Positions 1 through 5,381 of a DNA stretch of 5,818 nt are shown in pieces. Under the pieces are notes generated by a model. The model was given only the letters and a program-made list of their open reading frames with translations. It was not told the DNA's origin and made no database searches. A program made the translations under genes and the position numbers. The DNA is taken from contig JABAAZ010000018.1 in the NCBI GenBank assembly GCA_014238475.1, positions 1-5,818 on the forward strand. Direction: 5' to 3'. Numbering within the stretch: the stretch's first letter is position 1; each line of letters begins with the position of its first letter. The stretch is from Candidatus Paceibacter sp. (GTDB taxonomy: Bacteria; Patescibacteriota; Minisyncoccia; Phycocordibacterales; JABAAK01).

Positions 1-1084
1 AACAAAAAGTGCAGACACAACTGATACTGAAACAAAAGTAGAAGTAAAAGAAATTTATAAAGTTGGAGATATAACTGAAGGTACAGTTATCGCTGTTGAT
101 AGATCGACAATCTATGTTGATCTTCCACCTAGTAATGTTGGAATAATTTATGGTAGCGAATTTTTAATAGTTAGAGACGTAGTAAAAAAAGTAAAAGTCG
201 GAGATGTCTTTTCTGCAAAAGTCATAGGTATATCAGAAAAGGCTGATGGTTATTTAGATCTTTCTCTAAAGGAAGCACTCGCTGCCACTGTATGGAAAAA
301 AGCAGAAGACGCTATCTCAAGCGGAGAAGTTTACGAAGTAGTAGCTAAAGAAGCAAACAAAGGTGGTTTGATTATAAACTGGAATGGTGTAAGAGGTTTT
401 CTTCCGGCATCACAGTTATCAAAAAAACACTACCCGAAAGTATTGAACTCAGATAAATTTGCAATATTAAATGAACTAAAAAAGATTATCGGTCTCACTG
501 TGTCAGTTAGAGTCATTTCCGCAGATGCAGAAAATGAAAAATTAATATTTGCAGAAAGTGAAGGCGATGCAAGTCAACAATCACATAAAATTTTAAATGA
601 TGATATAGAATATGAAGTTGGAGACACAGCAAGTGGTGTTGTTACTGGTACAGTTGAATTCGGATTATTTGTGCAGATAAACAAAAAGACTTGTGGGCTA
701 GTGCATATATCTGAAATAAGCTGGGGTTTGGTAGATGATCCTAGAAAATTCTACTCTGTTGGTGATCATGTGAAAGTAAAGATTATAAACAAAGATGATG
801 AAAAATACTCTTTCTCTATAAAAGTATTAGAAAAAAACCCTTGGTCTAAAGCTAAAGAAAAGTACAAAGTTGGAGATGAAGTAAAGGGTGTAATTATAAA
901 ACACAATCATCACGGAGCCTTTGCTTCAATAGAATCTGGTGTATCTGGACTTGTACACTCCTCTAATTTCAAAAATGAGGAAGAAATGTATATGGAAATG
1001 GGTATAGGACAAACTCACACATTTACTATTTTTAATTTTGTTCCAGATGAACAAAAACTAATTCTTACTCCAAAAACTAAATAG
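1..1084 (+). CDS. rpsA: Ribosomal protein bS1-like RNA-binding protein, four S1 repeats (5' partial)
   Basis: The reading frame is open from the window edge (first full codon at base 2) to a TAG at 1082-1084, giving 360 visible residues without a start. Four OB-fold S1 repeats can be read at about residues 19-89, 108-185, 206-279 and 290-358. Repeat 3 is the most canonical, with VGD...GVV, FGLFVQI, GLVHISEISW, DDPRKFYSVGDHVKVKI and then YSFSIK. Repeat 2 carries GVRGFLPASQL, and repeat 4 has VGDEVKGVI and SGLVHSSNF. bS1 proteins bind mRNA on the 30S subunit and help initiation on structured or Shine-Dalgarno-poor mRNAs. Four repeats is shorter than the six of E. coli bS1. An acidic, Thr-rich linker precedes repeat 1, so probably only a short N-terminus is missing. 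A TTG at 368 could be read as a start but lies inside repeat 2. The 3' end overlaps the convergent pth gene by 27 bp. It could be a general S1-domain protein rather than true bS1. Confidence 0.9.
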   Translation, partial: TKSADTTDTETKVEVKEIYKVGDITEGTVIAVDRSTIYVDLPPSNVGIIYGSEFLIVRDVVKKVKVGDVFSAKVIGISEKADGYLDLSLKEALAATVWKKAEDAISSGEVYEVVAKEANKGGLIINWNGVRGFLPASQLSKKHYPKVLNSDKFAILNELKKIIGLTVSVRVISADAENEKLIFAESEGDASQQSHKILNDDIEYEVGDTASGVVTGTVEFGLFVQINKKTCGLVHISEISWGLVDDPRKFYSVGDHVKVKIINKDDEKYSFSIKVLEKNPWSKAKEKYKVGDEVKGVIIKHNHHGAFASIESGVSGLVHSSNFKNEEEMYMEMGIGQTHTFTIFNFVPDEQKLILTPKTK

Positions 1085-1636
1085 TTCAGTAATATTTCTT
1101 TTTAATTCTAACCTAGACATGTTCTCAGGGTTAATATCAGCTATAGTTTTTTTAAACTCACTGAAAACTTCACGTAAAATCCTTTGCTCGCTTTCGTTAA
1201 ATTTTTTTAATACATAATCTGCCTTATCCGTTATTTTATATTTTGGTGAAATCCCTATTCTGAAACGATAAAAACTTTTTGTTTTTGTTTTTTTTATTAT
1301 TGACTTTATTCCATTATGCCCGGCATCACTTTTTGCAAAAGAAAACTTACAAGTTCCGAGAGGTAGATCCAATTCGTCATGCACAACAATTAAAATTGGT
1401 TTGTTGCGAAAAACTGACTTAAAAGATTCACCTGAGTTGTTTATATAAGATTCGCTTGTATAATATTCAAAAGTATTATTGCCAATTGTTTCTGTTGCTT
1501 GTGCTAGCTTTCTTTTTTTATGTGTAAAATTTATTTTTTTTTCTTTAGCCAGGCTTATCACAAAATCACGGCCAATGTTGTGTCTTGTTCCTTCATATTT
1601 TTTTGGGTTACCTAATCCTATTATTTTTACTTCCAT
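1058..1636 (-). CDS. pth: Peptidyl-tRNA hydrolase
   Basis: This 192-residue protein is a bacterial-type Pth, which cleaves the ester bond of peptidyl-tRNAs that drop off ribosomes and so recycles tRNA in the cytoplasm. The N-terminal signature GLGNPKKYEGTRHNIG is at residues 7-22, with Asn10 and the catalytic His at residue 19. Further family motifs are YINNSGE (64-70), VVHDELDLPLG (84-94, catalytic-site Asp87), GHNGIKSI (106-113) and FRIGIS (125-130). The length matches the family. The frame extends upstream to an ATG at 1681, but those 15 extra residues are hydrophobic, precede the conserved start of the family and would cover the promoter, so I chose the ATG at 1636-1634. No Shine-Dalgarno sequence precedes it, and a TATAAT box ends only seven bases upstream. 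It is the only minus-strand gene here, divergent from lepB, and its stop codon lies inside the end of the S1 gene. Confidence 0.95.
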   Translation of the reverse strand: MEVKIIGLGNPKKYEGTRHNIGRDFVISLAKEKKINFTHKKRKLAQATETIGNNTFEYYTSESYINNSGESFKSVFRNKPILIVVHDELDLPLGTCKFSFAKSDAGHNGIKSIIKKTKTKSFYRFRIGISPKYKITDKADYVLKKFNESEQRILREVFSEFKKTIADINPENMSRLELKRNITELFSFWSKN

Positions 1637-1643
1637 TAAAACA

Positions 1644-1649
1644 ATTATA
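1644..1649 (-). promoter_or_regulatory. Candidate -10 box of the pth promoter
   Basis: On the minus strand this reads TATAAT, a perfect sigma-70-type -10 hexamer, with seven bases between it and the pth ATG. A start site the usual distance downstream would fall at or beside the ATG, giving a leaderless or near-leaderless mRNA. I see no good -35 at 16-18 bp. TTTACA (1676-1671) is 21 bp upstream, which is too far. The AT-rich background makes chance matches possible. Confidence 0.45.
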
Positions 1650-1667
1650 AAACAGAAAAACAAACAC

Positions 1668-1697
1668 TTGTGTAAATACACGTGGTTGTGATATTAT
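1668..1697 (+). promoter_or_regulatory. Candidate lepB operon promoter with extended -10
   Basis: TTGTGT (1668-1673) can serve as a -35 box and is followed, after an 18-bp spacer, by TATTAT (1692-1697). A TG at 1689-1690 makes this an extended -10 (TGaTATTAT). An alternative, TATAAA, lies at 1695-1700. The ATG of lepB is at 1708, so the predicted start site leaves at most a few untranslated bases. This is the best promoter in the window and would drive the lepB to ftsZ gene series. Confidence 0.5.
1670..1681. repeat. 12-bp inverted repeat in the pth/lepB divergent promoter region
   Basis: GTGTAAATACAC is a perfect 5-bp inverted repeat around a central AA. An overlapping smaller one, ACACTTGTGT, lies at 1664-1673. 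The repeat overlaps the putative lepB -35 box and spacer and lies upstream of the pth -10 box, the position expected for an operator acting on both genes. The arms are too short for a stable RNA hairpin. A protein-binding role is inference, and a chance palindrome is possible. Confidence 0.3.
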
Positions 1698-1707
1698 AAA
1701 TATATAG

Positions 1708-2358
1708 ATGACTGACATCGAGACAAATAATAACGGTAATAACAGTCCTGATTCTCAAAAAGGGGCAAAAAAATGGTTTAAAAACCTACTAAGTCAGTAT
1801 TTTGTAAGTGTTGTTTTAGGTGTTTTTATAGCACTTGTTGTATGGTCTTTTGTGGCAAGACCTTTTATAGTTCATGGAGCGTCGATGTACCCTACTTTTA
1901 ATTCATCTCCGAATCTATTGCTTGGAGGTGATTACATAATAATAGATTTGTTAAAATACAAATTTCAAGAACCTAAAAGAGGAGATATAATAGTTTTTGA
2001 TACAAAAGGGATTAATTCGGACAAAATCAATAAAAAACTAATCAAAAGAATTGTTGCACTTCCCCACGAAACTATTTTATTTAATGAATCGGGAATAAGT
2101 ATAAAAAAAGCAAGTGGAGAGGTTTTCACATTAACAGAAAATTATTTGCAAAGTGAAACAAGCACTAGTTATAAAGAAGAAGAAATTTATCTAAACAAAG
2201 ATGAATTTTTTGTTTTAGGAGATAACAGAAACAACAGTTATGACTCAAGATATTGGGGGTATCTAAGTAAAGAAAATATTATCGGTTATGTGAGATTAAA
2301 ACTTTACCCATTTAAAAAAGCCGGTTTAAATCCAGGAAAAACAGAATATGAGCAATAA
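1708..2358 (+). CDS. lepB: Signal peptidase I
   Basis: This 216-residue membrane serine protease (family S26) removes signal peptides from exported proteins on the outer face of the cytoplasmic membrane. A polar N-terminus rich in Asn is followed by a single membrane segment at about residues 32-50. Box B, GASMYPT (57-63), carries the nucleophile Ser59. Box D, KRIVALPHE (113-121), carries the general base Lys113. Box E, GDNRNNSYDSRYWG (171-184), is nearly canonical. One membrane segment and the short length match the compact type found in Gram-positives and CPR. A small oddity is LPHE in box D, where the family usually has LPGD. The ATG at 1708 follows an extended -10 element so closely that the mRNA may be nearly leaderless, and no Shine-Dalgarno sequence is visible. 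It is the first gene of the apparent operon and its end overlaps the next gene by 11 bp. Confidence 0.96.
   Translation: MTDIETNNNGNNSPDSQKGAKKWFKNLLSQYFVSVVLGVFIALVVWSFVARPFIVHGASMYPTFNSSPNLLLGGDYIIIDLLKYKFQEPKRGDIIVFDTKGINSDKINKKLIKRIVALPHETILFNESGISIKKASGEVFTLTENYLQSETSTSYKEEEIYLNKDEFFVLGDNRNNSYDSRYWGYLSKENIIGYVRLKLYPFKKAGLNPGKTEYEQ
2334..2337 (+). promoter_or_regulatory. Weak Shine-Dalgarno-like AGGA before the HisRS-like gene
   Basis: AGGA lies ten bases before the ATG at 2348, inside the end of lepB. It is one of only two purine-rich sites in the window that could act as a ribosome binding site, and it supports the ATG that overlaps lepB. The match is short. Confidence 0.3.
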
Positions 2359-3529
2359 AAAAGCAGAAATAGAAAACAATTTTGAAATAGCCAAAAAGGT
2401 GGCTATGAGGTATGGCTTTTCTACCTCTTCTGATTTTGTTCCTACAAAAACAAAAAACATTAAATTATACAAGTCGACAGAAAACATTGGTGACAAAAAA
2501 CTAACACTTTGCGAATTGTTAACCTCTTACATTAGATCCGACCATCATAGAGAGAAAAAAATTAAATTTATTTTTCACAGCAACATAGACAAAGAAAGTA
2601 GTAAATACATAAAAAGAAAAGCAGGACTAAAAACATCTCAAATATCTCTATCTTCTATTGGTTTAAATGATCCTTTTGCTGAGGCAAAAATTATTTCCTG
2701 TGCGTTAAATGTATTAGAAGAATGGGGCTATAAAAACTTGCTTGTTAAATTTAACTCGATGTCAGACAAACAGGCAACAGAACAGTATTTGAAAGACTTA
2801 ACTGGATCAATATATAAAAATATAGATTATGCAACAACAGAATGCATAAAAAAACTTAAAGAGTCTCCAGAAGAGGCACATAAATTTATACATACAGACA
2901 AAGAGTTAGAAGAAATGAGATGCATGGTCCCCTCTTATATCAAATACTTATCCGATAAGAAAAAAGACCACCTACAAGAGACTATAGAATACATGGATGA
3001 CCATAACATACCATACACACTGTCTAGTGATTTGTTTGAACACACAGGACACACAACAAGCACATTATTTGAAATAGTTGATGAGAAAACAAACAAGACA
3101 CTTGCTAGTGGAGGTAGATATGATAAATTATCAAATATTTTTTTCAAAAGAGATATTGAGGTTGTTAATATTAATTTTGTAAATGACACAAAACACACAG
3201 GAAAATACATAGTTAAAAAAACAAGAAACATTAAGCCAAAGATTTTTCTTTTCCACTGCGGAACTGCTGCAAAGAAAAAAGTTTTGTCTATCATATCTAA
3301 GTTAGAAAAAGGGTCTATACCTGTATCACACAGAGCACACAATGACACTGTTGCAGAACAACTTGATGGCAGTGATGGCAGAAACTATCCATATATACTT
3401 GTATTTGGGCAACAAGAGGTTGCAAGCGACATCGTTAAAATAAAGATAAAAAAAAGCAGGATTGTCAGAAATATACCAATAGACAAACTAGCTCAAAACT
3501 TAAAATTAATAACACGTTTGCACAAATAA
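2348..3529 (+). CDS. Histidyl-tRNA synthetase-like protein, probably catalytically inactive
   Basis: This 393-residue protein resembles class II histidyl-tRNA synthetase (HisRS) from end to end. It has an N-terminal helix ending in RYGF (21-24), LTL (52-54), AEAKII (111-116) and NSM (136-138) at places matching HisRS core elements, TLFEIVDE (239-246) and a clear GGRYDKL (255-261). A C-terminal alpha/beta region at about 297-390 resembles the anticodon-binding domain, with YPYILVFGQQEV at 347-358. The active site looks degraded. Motif 2 (FRxERPQxGRYREF in the family) has no counterpart. The RGLDYY segment aligns without gaps to EHTGHT (231-236), turning the catalytic Arg into Glu. The motif 3 region (about 270-283) lacks its Arg. 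I infer a pseudo-synthetase. HisZ, the regulatory subunit of ATP phosphoribosyltransferase, is an alternative, but HisZ normally lacks the anticodon domain and no his genes are nearby. A very divergent active HisRS cannot be excluded. The start overlaps lepB by 11 bp, implying coupled translation. Confidence 0.75.
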   Translation: MSNKKAEIENNFEIAKKVAMRYGFSTSSDFVPTKTKNIKLYKSTENIGDKKLTLCELLTSYIRSDHHREKKIKFIFHSNIDKESSKYIKRKAGLKTSQISLSSIGLNDPFAEAKIISCALNVLEEWGYKNLLVKFNSMSDKQATEQYLKDLTGSIYKNIDYATTECIKKLKESPEEAHKFIHTDKELEEMRCMVPSYIKYLSDKKKDHLQETIEYMDDHNIPYTLSSDLFEHTGHTTSTLFEIVDEKTNKTLASGGRYDKLSNIFFKRDIEVVNINFVNDTKHTGKYIVKKTRNIKPKIFLFHCGTAAKKKVLSIISKLEKGSIPVSHRAHNDTVAEQLDGSDGRNYPYILVFGQQEVASDIVKIKIKKSRIVRNIPIDKLAQNLKLITRLHK

Positions 3530-3537
3530 AACATAAA

Positions 3538-3546
3538 TGTTAAACT
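3538..3546 (+). promoter_or_regulatory. Weak extended -10-like element before the S21 gene
   Basis: TGtTAAACT lies nine bases before the ATG at 3556, a spacing similar to the lepB and ftsZ elements. TAAACT matches the -10 consensus at only four of six bases and no proper -35 is seen. A TATAAA at 3548-3553 is too close to the ATG to serve this start. This is weak evidence for an internal promoter. Confidence 0.15.
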
Positions 3547-3555
3547 TTATAAATC

Positions 3556-3801
3556 ATGTATAGCATAATAGTAAAGAAAAAAGACTCCGAAAGTTCTGCC
3601 TCTTTATTTAGAAATTTTACAAAAAGAATGCAAATATCTGGCATTACGCAAAAATTTAAAAAAGAAGTTTATAATTCCAGACCTCAATCAAAAAACACAA
3701 TAAAAAATCAGAAGTTAAGAAAGTTAGAAAAAGAGGGTGAATTTAAAAAATTATTTAGGCTTGGTAAAATTCAAAACAAAGATTTTAGAAAAAAAAGATA
3801 G
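3556..3801 (+). CDS. rpsU: Small ribosomal subunit protein bS21 family
   Basis: This 81-residue, strongly basic protein matches the bS21 family. An N-terminal VKKKDSES segment (6-13) is followed by a helix with LFRNFTKRMQISGI (17-30), matching the family pattern of LRRFKR...GV, then KFKKEVYNSRP (34-44) and a long Lys/Arg-rich tail. bS21 sits on the 30S platform near the 3' end of 16S rRNA, next to the anti-Shine-Dalgarno region, and affects initiation. The tail is longer than that of E. coli bS21 (71 residues) and has the alternating segment LEKEGEFKKLFRLGKI (57-72) instead of a purely basic helix. No Shine-Dalgarno sequence precedes the ATG. It lies 26 bp after the HisRS-like gene and 6 bp before ybeY, a pairing that makes sense because YbeY acts on the 16S rRNA 3' end. 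Confidence 0.85.
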   Translation: MYSIIVKKKDSESSASLFRNFTKRMQISGITQKFKKEVYNSRPQSKNTIKNQKLRKLEKEGEFKKLFRLGKIQNKDFRKKR

Positions 3802-3807
3802 TGCTAA

Positions 3808-4194
3808 ATGCCTATAGTCACAAACTTAAGTAAATTAAGAAAACCGACAATTTCTTTTGAGGTTATTTGCAAACACATATTACCAAAAAATTATGATGTT
3901 AGTGTTGTCCTTGTAAATAACAAAACAACAAAAGAGTTAAATAAAAAATACAGAAAAAAAAATAAGCCTACAGATGTGCTCTCTTTTCCCATCTCAGAAA
4001 ATATGGGAGAGATTTTTATAAACCTTGAACTTATCGATAAAATCGCAAAGGAGAAAGGACAAACTAAAAAAACAATAACTACTTTTCTACTGATACACAG
4101 CCTGTTACACCTGTGTGGGCACAAGCATGGGTCTATAATGGAAAATATGGAAAGAAAATTATCAAAAAAGTTTGGTTGTATAAGTAGCATATGA
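3808..4194 (+). CDS. ybeY: Endoribonuclease YbeY (rRNA maturation factor)
   Basis: This 128-residue protein is the UPF0054/YbeY metal-dependent RNase, which takes part in 16S rRNA 3'-end maturation and ribosome quality control. The zinc site HSLLHLCGHKH (97-107) shows the full H-x3-H-x5-H triad of His97, His101 and His107. The upstream conserved block KKYRKKNKPTDVLSFP (46-61) includes the conserved Arg49 and TDVLSF, followed by GEIFINL (67-73), the equivalent of the family's GDI strand. It is shorter than E. coli YbeY (155 residues) but all core elements are present. The ATG at 3808 has no Shine-Dalgarno sequence, lies 6 bp after the S21 stop and is probably reached by translational coupling. 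The TGA stop overlaps the ftsA ATG in an ATGA. A run of nine A at 3954-3962 encodes part of the Lys-rich loop. Confidence 0.93.
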   Translation: MPIVTNLSKLRKPTISFEVICKHILPKNYDVSVVLVNNKTTKELNKKYRKKNKPTDVLSFPISENMGEIFINLELIDKIAKEKGQTKKTITTFLLIHSLLHLCGHKHGSIMENMERKLSKKFGCISSI

Positions 4195-5360
4195 ACAAAA
4201 AAACAAACATAGCAATTTTGGATTTAGGATCTTATAAAATAAAAGGTGTTTTAAGTACCTTTTCTCCGGATGGCAAAATTCAACAACTAATAGCAGCACG
4301 AGAATTTTCACAAGGTATAGAATCTGGTTTTATAAAAAACAAAAGAATGACTGCAAACTGTATTTCTAATATATTTTCTAAATTAGAAAGAAAGACTGAT
4401 AAAAACATAGATTTTACATATATTGTTTTGAATGATTCTTATAGTCTGACATCTGTAATCAAAAAAGATATAAATCTCAAACGCGGAAGATTGATAAAAA
4501 GAGAGGATATAGAATGGTTAACACAAAAAATAATAAAATCTGCAGAAACATCACATCCAAATTACACAATAATAAACACAAAATTAGTACATAAATATAT
4601 AGACGGTCTTGTGTTCCCTTTTGAAGACATTGAAAAGCAACATGCAAAAAAAAGTATTGCAATAAAAATGTGTTTTGTTTTATCACTTAAATCTTATATA
4701 AAAAGCATTCAAAGCATGATGCACTCTGCTAAACTCGATTTAGATTATATAATCCCATCTTATGTAGCAATGGGATTTTTTTTATCAGAGGCACAAAAAA
4801 AGACAAAAACATGTGTTATCGATGTGGGAGCACACACAACCACTGTAGCAATTTTTCAAAAAGGGATTTTAGAAAAAGGAGAAACTTTTAATATGGGAGG
4901 CATAGATATAAAAGAAAGTGTTTCTAGAACACTTGGGATTGATTTGCAAAAAGCAGAGGAAAGAAAAAAATTTGAAGTACAGATGGAAAGAAATCGTGAA
5001 ATAGAAAAAATTGTTGTGTTAGAACTAAAAAAAATAGCTACAACTATACAAAAATATTTGAAACAATATGATCTAAACAAAGAAATATCTGGCGGAATAG
5101 TTATCAGCGGAGGTGTCTCATGTGACCAAAGTATGCAAGATGCTTTTAAAAGTATATTTAAACTGCCTATATATAAAGTTAATATAAAGATATCAGATGA
5201 TAAATCAAAAGCAGACTGTGGTTGGGCATTGTTGCAGGGAGCGATATCTTGTATAACAGATGAAATAGCAAACAACACATACAAGAACAGTGATAAATCC
5301 AAAATATACAAATGGCTAAGGTTGTTTTTTAAGCATATTGGAAACAAACTCTCTAACTAA
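4191..5360 (+). CDS. ftsA: Cell division protein FtsA
   Basis: This 389-residue actin-fold ATPase anchors FtsZ filaments to the membrane and recruits later division proteins. The phosphate-1 loop IAILDLGSYKIKG is at residues 7-19. An SHS2-like (1C) region follows at about 78-167 and includes RGRLIKREDIEWL (98-110). The phosphate-2 loop VIDVGAHTTTVAIF is at 209-222, and the adenosine-binding GGIVISGGVS at 301-310. The C-terminal stretch KIYKWLRLFFKHIGNKL (371-387) forms an amphipathic helix, the expected membrane-targeting sequence. Phosphate-2 reads GAHTT where FtsA usually has GGGTT or similar, a variation that also recalls the paralogue PilM. The membrane helix and the ftsZ gene directly downstream argue for FtsA. 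The ATG at 4191 overlaps the ybeY stop (ATGA), so translation is probably coupled. No Shine-Dalgarno sequence is visible, and 21 bp separate it from ftsZ. Confidence 0.9.
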   Translation: MNKKTNIAILDLGSYKIKGVLSTFSPDGKIQQLIAAREFSQGIESGFIKNKRMTANCISNIFSKLERKTDKNIDFTYIVLNDSYSLTSVIKKDINLKRGRLIKREDIEWLTQKIIKSAETSHPNYTIINTKLVHKYIDGLVFPFEDIEKQHAKKSIAIKMCFVLSLKSYIKSIQSMMHSAKLDLDYIIPSYVAMGFFLSEAQKKTKTCVIDVGAHTTTVAIFQKGILEKGETFNMGGIDIKESVSRTLGIDLQKAEERKKFEVQMERNREIEKIVVLELKKIATTIQKYLKQYDLNKEISGGIVISGGVSCDQSMQDAFKSIFKLPIYKVNIKISDDKSKADCGWALLQGAISCITDEIANNTYKNSDKSKIYKWLRLFFKHIGNKLSN

Positions 5361-5364
5361 AATA

Positions 5365-5377
5365 TGTTATTATAAGG
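5365..5377 (+). promoter_or_regulatory. Candidate extended -10 and TAAGG Shine-Dalgarno before ftsZ
   Basis: TGtTATTAT (5365-5373) repeats the extended -10 arrangement seen before lepB and lies eight bases before the ftsZ ATG. The overlapping TAAGG (5373-5377) could act as a short Shine-Dalgarno site with a four-base gap. The two readings compete: a leaderless ftsZ transcript starting near 5380, or ribosome binding on the operon mRNA. No convincing -35 box is seen. Confidence 0.35.
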
Positions 5378-5381
5378 TAAA

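Noticed and set aside
368..1084. An S1-domain protein starting at TTG 368
   Set aside because: The same frame stays open back to the window edge and encodes a further S1 repeat plus half of the second one, so 368 is internal.
1637..1681. A 15-residue N-terminal extension of Pth from the ATG at 1681
   Set aside because: The conserved Pth sequence begins at the ATG at 1636, and the extension would cover the pth -10 box.
1479..1691. Plus-strand open frame of 70 codons opposite pth
   Set aside because: It is antisense to the highly conserved N-terminal half of Pth and runs through the divergent promoter region.
2935..3348. Minus-strand open frame opposite the HisRS-like gene
   Set aside because: It is a complement shadow with no start context and no family motif, and the plus strand carries the GGRYDKL motif there.
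2348..3529. Assignment as HisZ, regulatory subunit of ATP phosphoribosyltransferase
   Set aside because: A C-terminal anticodon-binding-like domain is present, which HisZ normally lacks, and no histidine biosynthesis genes are near. Not fully excluded.
3530..3541. AACATAAATGTT inverted repeat after the HisRS-like gene as a terminator
   Set aside because: The arms are five bp and AT-rich with a two-base loop and no following T-run, so it would not terminate transcription.
3891..4190. Minus-strand open frame opposite ybeY
   Set aside because: It is antisense to the conserved TDVLSF and zinc-site blocks of YbeY.
4192..4194. Alternative genetic code with UGA as glycine (code 25, as in some CPR)
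   Set aside because: No in-frame TGA occurs in any of the eight genes, and the one TGA ends YbeY at the normal place, overlapping the ftsA start.
4856..5347. Minus-strand open frame of 163 codons opposite ftsA
   Set aside because: It lies fully within ftsA, has no recognisable motif, and is hydrophobic and Ser/Ile-rich as expected from the complement of A-rich coding sequence.
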